Below are positions 22,740 to 33,639 of a stretch of 64,000 nt of DNA, in pieces; within the stretch, counting starts at the first letter, position 1; every line of letters begins with the position of its first letter. This DNA comes from Coriaria nepalensis. Lineage: Eukaryota; Streptophyta; Magnoliopsida; Cucurbitales; Coriariaceae. The translations under genes and the position numbers were made by a program. The stretch spans positions 5,463,501 through 5,527,500 of the forward strand of contig CP114498.1 of the NCBI GenBank assembly GCA_027186245.1, written 5' to 3'. The notes under the pieces were generated by a model, which saw only the letters and a list, made by a program, of their open reading frames with translations, ran no database searches and was not told the origin of the DNA.

Positions 22740-25700
22740 ACAACAAATACCCTGTTTTATTCCTCTTATGAAATAATATGAAAATATGAGAATAAAGGAC
22801 ACGAGACATCTAGATATTTGGCCTCCTTCTCCTTTATTTGGCCAACTCTAACGGTTATGGCTAAAACTGCATCACGAGACTTTATAGTCATAAGGATTAG
22901 CCGCTTTTGAACTTTTAATTCTTTAGTAGATTTATATGACTTGTTGACTTCCTTGGATGGGTTAAGGGGTCGATTCTTAATGATTTTTTCCACTTTTATT
23001 GTTGGGTTAGCCTAGTGGTCAATCCTTTCATGGATAACTTGACTTTTTGTTTGGTCAACCCAGTGGACTATCCTTTATTAGATGTTTTCACTTTTACTGC
23101 TGCTGGTATTTTATTTATATTGACAGTGACCAAGTTAACAATTTTATAGCCAAACATCTCCTTTCGTTATATCATTTCGCACATGGCTAGAGTGTAACAC
23201 TTTAGATAAAAGTTGTTAATTGGCTTATAGTGTATTACACATTATAGACTTACCAACCAATAAGCATTATTAGAGAATGCATCTCACACTTGGAAAGGCC
23301 CTTCCTAATTGGGAGCCCATTTGTCATAGGTTTTCGACACACCTAATTGTCTAATCAGTAAGAGTACCTTCTACGCTAAGTCTCCAATCACGAATAAGTA
23401 TTTCAACCTTTTGTTGTAGGCTCTAAGGACTCCATTCTTATAAGCCTTCGTAGTTTTCAACCTTTCTCCTTCCAAATCCTCCAATGCATGGATTCAGAGT
23501 ATTAGAGGGGAGTTAGATCATTTTGCAGCGCGATTCTTGGAGAGTTTTGTTGAACTTCCATAAGTAATACAACATCATGATCATATACTAGAGAATACAT
23601 CGTAATAGACATACCAACAATTTGTGTCATTCTGCAAGCCCATATGGTTGGACCTAGGAGGTTGTGCCATGATCTTAGATTCTCCTTGATCATCTTCTTG
23701 ATCAGGTTGATTACAACCTTGTTAGTTGCCTCGACCTCGCCATTAGCATGAGTATAGTAAGGTGTTGAAGGGACCGACTTAAAGTTGTGTTCTTCTACGA
23801 ATTCAGTTAGTGGGCCGTTCGTGAAAATGGTGGCATTATCATTAGTAATGGTCTCTGGGACCCAAATCGATAAATAATATCGATGACTTCCAGGTGGGTT
23901 AATCTCTTTAGTTGTATAGTTTCAACCCACTTAGTAAAGTAATATGTTGCGACAATGATATGTGTATAATATGTTAATAGCCCAGCCCTTAAATTGTCAA
24001 GGTTTTATGATTAGTTGCATTTTCAAAGCTGGGTGCTTCGGGATTGGTTCGCATCTCTAAGAACTCCTCCATCCCTTAGAGTATCTGATGTAGTCTTTCA
24101 GAACGGTCGGTCAGTAAAAGTTATGCCATCTAATCAGCAAGTGCATTTTTCATCTAACCTGATGAGATCTATAGATTCCATTATAGACCTTCATCATGAT
24201 CTCCATACCCTTAGTGAATTTGAGACATCTGAGAAGAAAATCATCATGCCCTCTTCGATCATATTAAAGTGTAGTTGAGGGCTAGCTGGCAGAGCTTAAC
24301 TAGGTTGATCCCATTTGGATTCTAAAGATTTTGGATAAGAGCTAGCCGGCAGAGATTAACTACGAATTCCAAGTGCCTGCCTCTATATTTTCCATGTTGA
24401 AGACTGAGAAATCGACCTGCATAGAAACAACAATCAGATGATTTTGCTTATAAACAGTCATAGTTCTAGAAAATTTAGTATTCTTAGGTCGGATGCTAAT
24501 TGTGTCATGCCATTAACTTTGGCGTTGAAAGATTGGGAGACATTATTTAATACACATTCCTTGAATTCTACCAGGAGTTCAATATCCATAGCAAAGTATC
24601 TATTTAATTCGAAATTGGTACACTTATAATCTTCGGATATCTATTTGATTACTAGCTGAGAATCGTCGAAGGTTGTAATGCAGGAGGCTTTGCAAAGGAA
24701 ATTAAGATGGAAAGACAAAGTACTATATGTGCCTTCTGGTGACCTATGGAGATCCTGGCTGTTGCCATATGTTTGCTATTAGAACCGTCGAAGTATAACT
24801 CCCAGACAAACCATTCAGTAGTAGACGCTCAAGGGGTTAATCAGCTAAGAAATTGGCGAATGCTTATCCTTTGACCGACTTTTGTGGTACATATTGTAGG
24901 ATAAACTCGGCCAATTCTAGAGTCTATTTTCCTAAGCATCCTTTAAGAATTGGCCAAAGCTAGAGATAACGGATATTTAACGAGATTGGTTTTGGCTATA
25001 ACCAAAACTTAAGTGTTCAGTAGGTAATGCTTAAGTTTTGTAACAGTAAAATATAAATCTAGAGATAGGTTTTTAATAGGAGTATAACATACCTCGATAG
25101 GATTCAATACCCCGCTGTGGTAGTAAATTGCTTGCTCGTGCTTCACATCGATCCCCTAAGCTAGGAGGCAGCAGACCAATTTAGCAGTTGCTAAACATAC
25201 AACAACATTGGTGGGCCTCTCACGACTAGGGCCAGCACTGGCGGAATGGATAGATACCATTTGATATTATTGAACACTTCTTAATGGAAAAGTAGCCAAA
25301 CAAACTCATCTTCCTACTTTAACTTGAGCAAGAAACTGAAAACTTTGGGTTTCCCGACTAGATTTGAAATAAATCCCATTATGAAGTTGATTTGGTCAAA
25401 GAAACGTTAGAGTTCGTTCTTGCTTTTAGGTTGGGGGGCTTCTATGATGGCGTTGGTCTTCCATTGGTAAACCTTTATGGCTCTTTAATGGATTAGAAAA
25501 CCCAAGGAAATTTCAAGCCAAAATGCTAAAAGCACATTTTAGCGGATTCATCTTTAATTTGTGAAGACGCATCTGATCCAATGTCTTCCTCATATCGACT
25601 AGGTTATCGGCGGCCTTAAAGGACTTTACCACTACATCTTCAATATAGACTTCTATGGTGGTTTTGATTAAGTCATTAAAGATTACATTTATAGCCCTTT

Positions 25701-27060
25701 GATAAATCACTCAGGCATAACTACCCAATCAAATACTCCTACCGTTCTAGGGCATCGAAATGCGGTCTTATGATAATCTTCTTTGGCTATGAAGATTTGA
25801 TTATATCCTGAGAGTCCATCTATGAATAATAAGAGTTTATTTCTAACTACTATATCAACTAGTAAATCAGCTACCGGCATAGGATACTCATCCTAAGGCA
25901 TTGCTAGATTTAAGTTTCAGAAGTCTATACATATCCTCAACTTACCAATTTTCTTACATGGGTATGATATTATACATCCACTCGGAATACCTTGAAGTTC
26001 GGATGAAGCAACTTTATGTAACCATTCCACTTTTTCCTTTACTTTCAAGGTTACCTCGATATACATCCGTCGAGGTGGCTATTGGAAATATTTATACCTG
26101 CCCTTGATTGATAATTGATGCTCAACCAATGACCGATCTATTCCAAGCATTCTTGGTAATCTGAAGAAAAACAAGTAAAGTAAGCCAATAATAACTTTAT
26201 AATTTCATATTGCATTTGTACATACATAACGCTACTAACAAAAAATGTTGAGGATTTTCAGCCGATTCCAGATTTATTTCAATGAATGGATCTTGTATAT
26301 CAGCTTTAAGATTGTCTAACTTAGTTGGGGCAAGGTCTAATTGATCCATGGTTAGGCCTTCATCCAGCTCTTCTATTCAGCCTTGAGGTATTCCTCCATT
26401 TGCTAAGCTAAATATTTCTCGTGATAGCTGCTACGGAAGTTGTTGGGTCTGGCCATTAGTCGCAGCCCATCATGGCGTGTCCTCAATTCTTAGTTCGGTC
26501 GGGTTTGGCTTAAACATGTAGAGTCCTAGCACTTGTTTAGCTGACTCGTCATTGGTAAATTTGGACATTGAGATTACTCTGATTGCTTTTTGGTTCGCCT
26601 TAACCACTTTAATATGGCTGACACTCTTGTCATAGGATGCGGCCTCTATTACATGTGAATAGCTATGAATGGTCTTTCTTCAACTTTGACTATCTCTACC
26701 TTAGCCCCACTCCAAAATAAAAAAGCTTGCTATAAAGATGAATGTATGAAACCATTGGAATGAATCTAATGTCTCCCGAGCAAGGCATTATAATAGGTGA
26801 TCATGTCAACTATAAAGAACGTGGCTAATGATGAATTTGTTCCAACCATCGTTTCCGTTAAGACACCTTGTACCTTTTCAATGCCACCAGTGAAGTCATC
26901 GATAGTTACCTAAGTTGGGATCATGTCCTTGGCTGACTTGTCCAGAACTTTCATCATAGTGGACGATAAAATGTTGATCGTTGCTCTGTTATCGATCAAA
27001 GTGCGGCTGAATGGTATTCCTTCTAGGTAAACCTTGATGTAGAGGGGTTTGATGTGATGG
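22740..27060 (-). pseudogene. Tat-type gypsy pol remnant (PR-RT-RH-IN), minus strand
   Basis: Reading leftwards: protease near 27020-26960 with LIDNRATINIL, in place of the LIDGGS-x-N-L of active elements. RT at about 25900-25510 has DEYPMPVADLL, FIDGLSGYNQI and YIEDVVVKS (usually YVDD), then MRLHKLKMNPLKCAF. RNase H near 24810-24700 begins WELYFDGSNS. The integrase core at about 23875-23510 has TITNDNATIFTN, TPYYTHANGEVEATNK and YSLVYDHDVVL. The integrase C-terminal motif KWAPN-stop-EGPFQV lies near 23335-23290. The YVDD-type RT and this integrase are typical of the Tat/Retand lineage. It has many stops and frameshifts. Gag and the 5' LTR are not recognisable to the right. Confidence 0.8.
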
Positions 27061-27840
27061 GACATCTAAATGAATGGATTTTTAAATAAAACCTTTTCTG
27101 TGAACCTTAAAGAATAATGTGAACGGAGTGAAATGGACCGTTCAGACTATGGTGAGATGGCGAATGCGTGTGTGCCTAATTTTGCTATTAGATTCTGCAT
27201 TGGAAGAGTTGTTGTTCCATTCGAGAGAGGTAAGATTCTTGAATCCAAAACTTTTATGTTTTTATGGGACATTGCTGTGCTTTCCACTATATATGTGTGA
27301 TTTGTATATGTTATGATCTTGATCATGGTTGTAATATATCTATATGATAATCAAGTTTGGGATTTGATTAGAAAAATTTTAAAATTTGCCGATTATGCTG
27401 CGGATTATTCATAGACGTTATAACAACATCAGATAACCAATTTTTACATTTAATAAGAAGTGTCTCAACCCCAAAATAGAGTGCACCCTGATATAATAAC
27501 CAGAGAATATGATTAGATAGTTTTAGTATCAGAGGATAGAGACAAGTTTATTAAGTGAACAAGAAAGATTGAAAATGAGACAGTTTAATGCTTCAAGCTA
27601 TGTGAAATCTGACGTCAAAAGCATGAGGAAATTATTGGGCATCACATCTGATGGGCAACCGTATATACACTTGAGAACGTATATAAATGTGGGAGGGTTT
27701 CACATAATCGAAATATAGTCATTCGCTATCACAAAAAGAATTCGTAAAACCTTTTCATATATCCACCTTGCTTCCACATTCCGTCTGTAAACCACTTGAG
27801 TCTTTTAGACAAGTCCAGAAGCTAGTAATTTTCATCAAAT
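27060..27840. other. Stretch between gypsy and CACTA remnants, no gene seen
   Basis: No frame resembles a protein family. It may contain the 3' terminal part of the CACTA element whose transposase end lies at 27840-28040, but no CACTA terminal inverted repeat was recognised. Confidence 0.35.
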
Positions 27841-28039
27841 ATGACGAGAATATTTTCATAATATTCGTCATCTTCGTCATGTTCAATGTTGGAATGTTTA
27901 AGATTGTATAAATCCTGCTTCTTCATCGTCATCACACCTAATCAATTTAGAGTTCGCTCATCAGTAACATAGTAGACTTTATTGACATGAGAAGGTAATA
28001 CAAAATATCATCCTTTGGTCGATCTCACGTTTTTCAAAA

Positions 28040-28205
28040 CCTTTAAAAGCTACTTGTTCGCTTTCTCTCAATAGCTGTATACCAATAGCTATAACTTCGC
28101 TTTCTCTCAGGTATCTTCCTTGGAAGAGTTCATGGTGTATACCAATAGCTATAACCTTAAGATCTGCTTGAGCCAAAAAGTTATCATTTGTCTTGTCTTT
28201 CTCTC
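28040..28205. repeat. Scrambled short duplications at the truncated copia end
   Basis: The 20-mer TGTATACCAATAGCTATAAC occurs at 28076 and again at 28136 (period 60). TTCGCTTTCTCTCA occurs at 28057 and 28096 (period 39). The segment matches neither the copia reading frame to the right nor the transposase frame to the left. It looks like filler sequence made during repair of a break that removed the 3' part of the copia element. Confidence 0.6.
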
Positions 28206-29291
28206 TCAAGATAGTATTCCCAACGGAGTTTTTCCCTCTACGGCTTTGGTAGGAAGTCTGTTCAGCAGATGCACAGAGGTGAAAGTTGCTGAGGCCCAAA
28301 ACCTTTTGGGGATCTTCTTCTCAGACAGCATACTTCTAGACATCTCCATTACTGTTCGGTTTCTTCTTTCAGCAACCCCATTTTGCTGAGGTGAATAAGG
28401 CACTGTAAATTGGTGGACAATGCCTTGAGTTTCACAAAAATATTTGAACTCAGTTGAGTTGTATTCCCCTCCATTATCAGTCTTTAAGACTTTGATTTTC
28501 TTTTCTGACTGAGCTTCAACCAAGGCTTTGAACTTCTTGAACAGCCCGAACACTTCTGATTTGTTCTTGAGAAAGTAAAACCAACCATACCTTGTTTGAT
28601 CATCTATAAAAAGTAGGAAGAATTTGCTATTGTTCAATGAGGGAACCTTCATAGGTCCACATACATCGGAGTGAACAAGTTGAACCTTCTCAGATGCCCT
28701 ATTAGCTTGGTTGATAGGAAAAGGCTTCGTCTTCATTTTTCCAAGTTGACAGCATTCACAAATTTCAGTTTGAACTTGTAACTTTGGAATGTCTTCAACC
28801 AGCCCTTTTGAGCTCAGAATGCTAAGTTTCCTCAGGTCACAATGGTCATATCTTTTGTGCCAAAGCCATGATTCATCAGCTTTGCTCATCATAGCCTTAT
28901 GATCACCATTTTCCCAATTTAGAGAGAAGTTGTTGTTGTTGATCTTGGCCTGAGCAATCAGTTTCATGTTGGAATCTAGGATTTTGTAGTATTCTTCTTG
29001 GAAGGTAAGACAGCGGCCACTCTTCATGATTTGCCCCACACTGAGAAGATTCTGATCCAAATTCGGAACATAAAGAACATCTTTGATTGTCCTTGCTCCA
29101 TTGCTTGTCTTGACAGAAATAGTCCCTCTTCCTTCTGCCTTCAGAGTTTCACCATTGCCTGCAATGATATTTGTCTTGCTTGACATGTCTAGGCTGAGAA
29201 ACAAGTCTTTGTTAAAGGTCATGTGACTTGTGCATCCACTATCAATCAACCATTCATGCCTTTGTCTTGGTCTTTTGGCTTGTGTGACCAT
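28206..29291 (-). pseudogene. Copia protease and integrase (open, 361 codons)
   Basis: The frame carries WLIDSGCTSH, the aspartic protease motif, followed by the GAG-pre-integrase zinc domain (WHKRYDHCDLRKL then CECCQLGK). The integrase core has the catalytic triad in order: VHSDVCGPM, LKTDNGGEY and QQNGVAERRNRT. The fold ends at AVEGKTPL, where active elements continue into the integrase C-terminus and the RT. The frame is the same as the upstream knuckle frame but follows a TAA stop at about 29346, so it would not be translated from gag. All catalytic residues of this part remain. Confidence 0.8.
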
Positions 29292-29342
29292 GAAAGCATT
29301 TTCTTCATCTTCAGCATAATTTGCCTGCTGAGATTTGTGATT

Positions 29343-30202
29343 TTATGTTTCATACTTCCTTTTTCTGCACTCCTTCTCCACATGACCGAATCTTTTGCAA
29401 TAGGAGCATTGAGGTTTGCCCTTGTTCCCACAAGTCTTTTCAAAGTGCCCATTTCTCTTGCAAATGGTACAAGTGTGTTCCTTCTTCTTGCTTGCAGGAT
29501 TTGAAGGTTTGGAGATGCTGCCTTGGTTGTCCCTTTTCCAAGGTTTTTTCTGATTTGCAAAGAAAGCATCTTCTGTAGTTGCATCTGTCCTATTTGAATG
29601 TCTCTTCTCATTTTCTTGAAGTGAGCCTATGAGTTCATTCATGGTCAGTTTGGACAGCTCTTTGCTTTCCTCAATAGCACTTTTGAGTCAAATTTGGAAG
29701 GCAATCTCACCAACACTTTGTTCATGATGGAGCTCTCAGTAATGTCACTTCCTAGCATTTTCATTTGACTCACAATCTCATTTAGCTTATCCACATAAGC
29801 CTTGATAGGTTCATCATCTTTCATTCTTAAAGCTTCAAAGTCTCTTCTTGCAGTGAGCAAGTTGACAACTCTAACCCTTTTGGTTCCATGGAATTTTGCT
29901 TGAAGAGTATCCCACACTGATTTGGCATTTTTTAGGCCAAGAATTCTTGTGTGAATCTCATTCGAAATGGCAGATTGGATGACTGTAAGGGCTCTATAGT
30001 TCTTCAATCTCTTTTCCTTGTCTGCCTTCAGTTGGTTGACTGTGAAGTACTGCTCATCTTCAGCAGGAGGTTCGTAGCCTTCTTCCACTGCTTCCCATAG
30101 ATCAAATGCAATAAGGTAATTTTGCATCTTGTCATTCCATATGTGATAGTCTTTTCCACTGAAAACAGGTGGAGAGGGAAGATTCACACTGTTGGAAAAC
30201 AT
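29343..30202 (-). pseudogene. Copia gag with two CCHC zinc knuckles, one frameshift
   Basis: It starts at an ATG at 30202, about 100 bp after the primer-binding site. Codons 1-185 hold the UBN2-type gag (PPVFSGKDYHIW, then VWDTLQAKFHG and RRDFEALRMKDDE). A frameshift near 29660 moves the reading to the frame MNELIGSLQENEKR, which contains two knuckles, CTICKRNGHFEKTC and CSYCKRFGHVEKEC. This second frame ends at a TAA near 29346, just before the protease frame. Only two lesions in 860 bp indicates limited decay. Confidence 0.8.
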
Positions 30203-30304
30203 TTCTGATTTTTTGGTTTTTTGAGTAGGTAAGAATCTATTTTTTTTTTATCGATTGAAGTTGGAGAAAAAGAATGGATGATGGTCAGGCCCCTTAAGAA
30301 TTAA

Positions 30305-30316
30305 GCTCTTATACCA
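30305..30316 (-). other. Primer-binding site of the copia element
   Basis: Minus-strand TGGTATAAGAGC follows the LTR end CTAACA without a gap and differs by one base from TGGTATCAGAGC, the complement of the initiator tRNA-Met 3' end. Confidence 0.8.
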
Positions 30317-31009
30317 TGTTAGAATTTCGAAGTTTAGAGCAAAACAAAACAGAACAGTTGAGTTTGTAAATTTTGCTTACTTGCTAAAATGCAAGTTTTT
30401 CATTTCATTAATACTTAACAAAGAGATGATTACAAATCAGAACAATTACTAAAGTTAAAGTAAACTAAGACATCTCTAATCAACTAGGATTAGAAGTTAC
30501 AATACTAGATTGAACATTACAAAAGTGCTAAGTACAATCAAGCACACAAAAACAGCAAAAAAGCTGTTTCTGTAAAAACAGCAAAGGCAAAAAGCTGTTA
30601 CTGTAAAAACAGCAAAGGCAAAAAGCTGTTACTGTAAAAACAGCTTTTGGCTTTGTGCTAAAACACCAAAAGTGAGATGATGGACTTTGGCATGCTTGAT
30701 CTCGAAGCTTGAGGTCCAACCAACTTAAATAAACTTGCTTGAGGTCAGAGCAGCTCCATTTAAGGTCAAAAATGCACTAAAATAGAAACTTCACAAGGCC
30801 AAAATCAATAAAACAGTAAAAGCAAGATTAGGCCTCAAGTTGCGTTTTAATGATCCGATCACCTTCAAACCAATTGCAACAAGTCATAAATGATGAGAGG
30901 AAGCTAATGGAATTGGAGTCAATGCATTTGGATTAGGGAGTCAAAAAGTCAACGTTTTTTGCTAATTTCCAATTGTGAAGTCACTAACCAAACAAGCAAT
31001 CTTCAAACA
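30317..31009 (-). repeat. 5' LTR of the copia element
   Basis: On the minus strand it would begin TGTTTGAAG and end TTCTAACA, with TGTT/AACA terminal inverted repeats, about 693 bp. The right edge was set where the CACTA reading frame (FKCTW) breaks off. There is no second LTR to confirm it. Three 31-bp repeats lie in the U3 half. Confidence 0.6.
30555..30655 (-). repeat. Three 31-bp tandem repeats in the LTR U3
   Basis: Copies begin at 30561, 30592 and 30623 (plus strand AAGCTGTTACTGTAAAAACA and continuing). Each unit carries AGCTGTT and AACAGCT, so it can pair with itself. Tandem 31-bp U3 repeats called BII boxes are known from tobacco Tnt1, where they mediate stress-responsive transcription. 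Here only position and length are compared, not sequence. Confidence 0.85.
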
Positions 31010-32598
31010 ACCATGTACACTTGAATAATGGCACTTTAAATTTATACATGTAATTAAACTCCACTATCTCATCTAGAGCCCCGTAGTAATTCTTCAAAAC
31101 CCCTTCATCATTATATGCTAATACAAATAGTCCACTACACTGTATACGACTCTTTTCTTGTCTCGTGTATACCATTTTAAGCTATTAATTGTGCATGCCT
31201 CATATGATTCGGTGTGCTGGCTAGGTCCATGTTATAACGAACTAGTTTGGTCAGATATCTAGTAAATAGAGAATCTGACATAGTTTCATTAATACAAACT
31301 GAAATATGTATTGATAAGAGGATTTAACATGTATGATATTCATTGTAACGAAACCATTCAACAAATTCTTATTCATGTCCATGATACAAGCCTTGACTAT
31401 CAAATCTCTCATATACCAATACATTTTGGTGCTGACTACCAATAAGCCAGTTTATTAGGTGTGAGATTGTAAAGAATAATTGAAACACGATTTGAATTAC
31501 GATTCTTTACATGTTATCCTCACGTCCTGTATGATTACAGGGTTGTTTGGGAATCCCTTTGCAAGATTTTTTCATTAAAAGGAGCTCATATAGGTTCTTC
31601 TTCAAATCATTGATTTGAAAAATTGAAACCCTTCTAATTAGATGATCATGATACTTCCCTAAAATCAAAATTCATTATCTATGGAGTGTACATTGCGAAA
31701 GAAATGTAGTAATACCTTTGAAGGTGCATATGCCTTTGTAGTTTGATAGAATGCGTCAATGCATATTTTGAATGATCTCTGGTGGTAAGAAAACACGGTT
31801 CCCGGGTGTTTAGGGGATCGATTCCGGCAATGAATATCATTTTGTTTGCTCTCCGTGATAATTCCCCGGGATTGAAATTTCTCTCCGCCTATTAAACCTT
31901 GTTCCAAACTATTTTAGGTACCTAGATGTATGGTTGCCCCATTCTCTATTAAGGTATCTTTCCATTATTGAACCCTCACAGGTCATGTCGTATTCCCCAC
32001 TATTTTCTTCAAGCTTTCGAGCATCATTTCAGTCAAATACATCCAATAATATTGAAGTGCTACACAAATCAATGCTTGGCGAGGTAGGTGAGTAGCGAAA
32101 GATGGCTGGAAGAGAGTTTCTAACGTACACTAAATGAGATGTATGTCATATTGTAAATTAACGAGGATGGTTGTGGTTATCTGCCTAGGACACAATTGCT
32201 CAAAGAAAAGGCATAGCTTTTGTAAGCTTTTCCACACAAACTCATCTCTCATAAAGCCACAAAGATCAATTAGGAGTATATGTTGCATAAAGACGTGATA
32301 ATCATGATTTTTTAGTCCAAAAACATTTCACTCAGCCACATTTAAAGATCTAGATATATTAGAAGAGTAAGAATCTAGAAATTTGATCTTCGCCACTCAC
32401 TTACAAAAGGCTAACTTATCTTATCGTGTGAACATATGCACCTTGATTTGCAAAATAAGTTAATAGTCACCCTATATAAAACATCAAGGAAAAAAAAATT
32501 CCAAAAACAACGACATTTTCAATTACCAAATAACATGTAGTTTATCATAATTCCTTTAAACAACATAATAAATAACCAGCAGTTTAGCAAAACCTAAT

Positions 32599-32862
32599 CT
32601 ACTCATCATAATCAGACTTGTCATTAGGACCACCACCTATGTCCTCATCAGAATCACCTTCTCTATAGTCATCCTCATCTCTCTCTTCTATAATTCCTTC
32701 GTCACTACCTTCATCTTCTTCGCCAGTAGACTCTGAACCTTCAAAAATCTCTTCAACATCATAATTCTCATTCATCTCATTTAAACCACCAACAATATCA
32801 GCACTACCAAACCCAAACACCTGCCTTATACTTGTGCAATTAGAGCTCTTGTAAAGCACCAC
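32599..32862 (-). CDS. Hypothetical acidic 87-codon frame
   Basis: The minus-strand frame begins MVLYKSSNCTSIRQVFGFG and then becomes a run of Glu, Asp, Gly and Ser to its stop. I do not recognise it. It lies about 280 bp upstream of the readable CACTA transposase remnant on the same strand, and may be an exon or N-terminal piece of a transposon gene. Acidic low-complexity frames also arise by chance from GA-rich DNA. Function cannot be inferred. Confidence 0.25.
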   Translation of the reverse strand: MVLYKSSNCTSIRQVFGFGSADIVGGLNEMNENYDVEEIFEGSESTGEEDEGSDEGIIEERDEDDYREGDSDEDIGGGPNDKSDYDE

Positions 32863-33239
32863 TCAACTGCTTTCTTAGCTTAGTATTTTTCATCCGTCAA
32901 ATATGATATTTGTGGCTACATTCCTGCAGTAAATTTCCACTGCCAGGACCTTCCCTCTACTTGCATTCCCGTCACTATTGGCATAATATCAATAAGAACA
33001 TGTTCAACTGAATCATCACCTTCTTCAAGCAACTTAACCATTTTATCCTACTAACATATAATACAGTTTTGTAAGCAAAATACCTAAAACGTATGAAAAT
33101 ATATATACAAACTTCAATAAGTACCAACAACAGTTAAGTTATAGTGCCATATACTCATAACAACTATCAATAGATATCATTTCTAGTTTTGACCACCTAA
33201 TTACCATCTACCATCAAACAATAGGTGCATTTAAGTCAC

Positions 33240-33520
33240 TAATCAAGACAAGGTTAAGAGCTTGAGAACGACTAGATCAATGAGGATCAATTAAGACCAA
33301 TTAAAATCGGCTCAGGTTGGTTAGGCTGACTATGATCGACTAGGATCAATGGTTGAAAGACTTAAAATTGATTAGGCCAGATAGGACCAATTAAGATCGA
33401 GTAAGAATGATGTGGGGTCGATTAGATTGAATGAGGTTGAAAATAAATTACTTGGACCTATTGGATCGATCAAATCTATTAAAAACAACTTGGAGTGAAT
33501 TGGAACCGACTTAGATAGAC
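33240..33520. repeat. Degenerate short direct repeats (GATCAATTAGG-like)
   Basis: Words such as GAGGATCAATTAAG, GACCAATTAAAATCGG, GATCGACTAGGATCAATGG and GACCAATTAAGATCGAG recur every 10-25 bases across about 280 bp. The following 33520-33640 has AAGAAGGATAAG-like repeats. This lies on the 5' side of the minus-strand CACTA remnant, where such elements carry subterminal binding-site repeats. That link is an inference. Confidence 0.55.
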
Positions 33521-33639
33521 AAAGAAAGTATAAGAATGATAAAGGAAATATTAAGAAAGATTAAGAAGGATAAGAAAATATGAAGAAGGATGAAGAATGA
33601 GGGATGATGAAGGAAGATAGAGATCAACAAGGTTAGACA

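Larger units (their letters stand above)
28205..31009 (-). mobile_element. Truncated Tnt1-like copia retrotransposon
   Basis: Minus-strand element with a 5' LTR (30317-31009), initiator-Met primer site (30305-30316), gag, protease and integrase. It is cut off inside the integrase at about 28205-28225. RT, RNase H and the 3' LTR are missing. Coding sequence is much better preserved than in other elements of the window, which suggests a younger insertion. Its right edge falls exactly after the Trp codon of an FKCTW motif in a CACTA transposase. Confidence 0.8.
27840..32320 (-). pseudogene. CACTA (En/Spm) TNP2-type transposase remnant, split by a copia element
   Basis: Right part, read leftwards from 32310: GLKNHDYHVFMQHIL matches the DUF4218 signature (GLKSHD-H); further on comes QYYWMYLTEMMLESLKK, the RWM-PFER-LK motif. 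At 31175-30990, DEGVLKNYYGALDEIVEFNY and VPLFKCTW match DUF4216. The left part resumes at about 28040 with PSHVNKVYYVTDE, then DLYNL and an acidic DEDDEYYENI near 27880-27850, as at the C-terminus of plant CACTA transposases. Between the two lies a copia element. The upstream catalytic domain was not recognised. Stops are frequent, so it cannot be functional. Confidence 0.75.

Noticed and set aside
32599..32862. Acidic frame as a clear host gene
   Set aside because: There is no recognisable domain, a transposon is nearby, and low-complexity acidic frames are easily produced by chance; kept only as a low-confidence entry.
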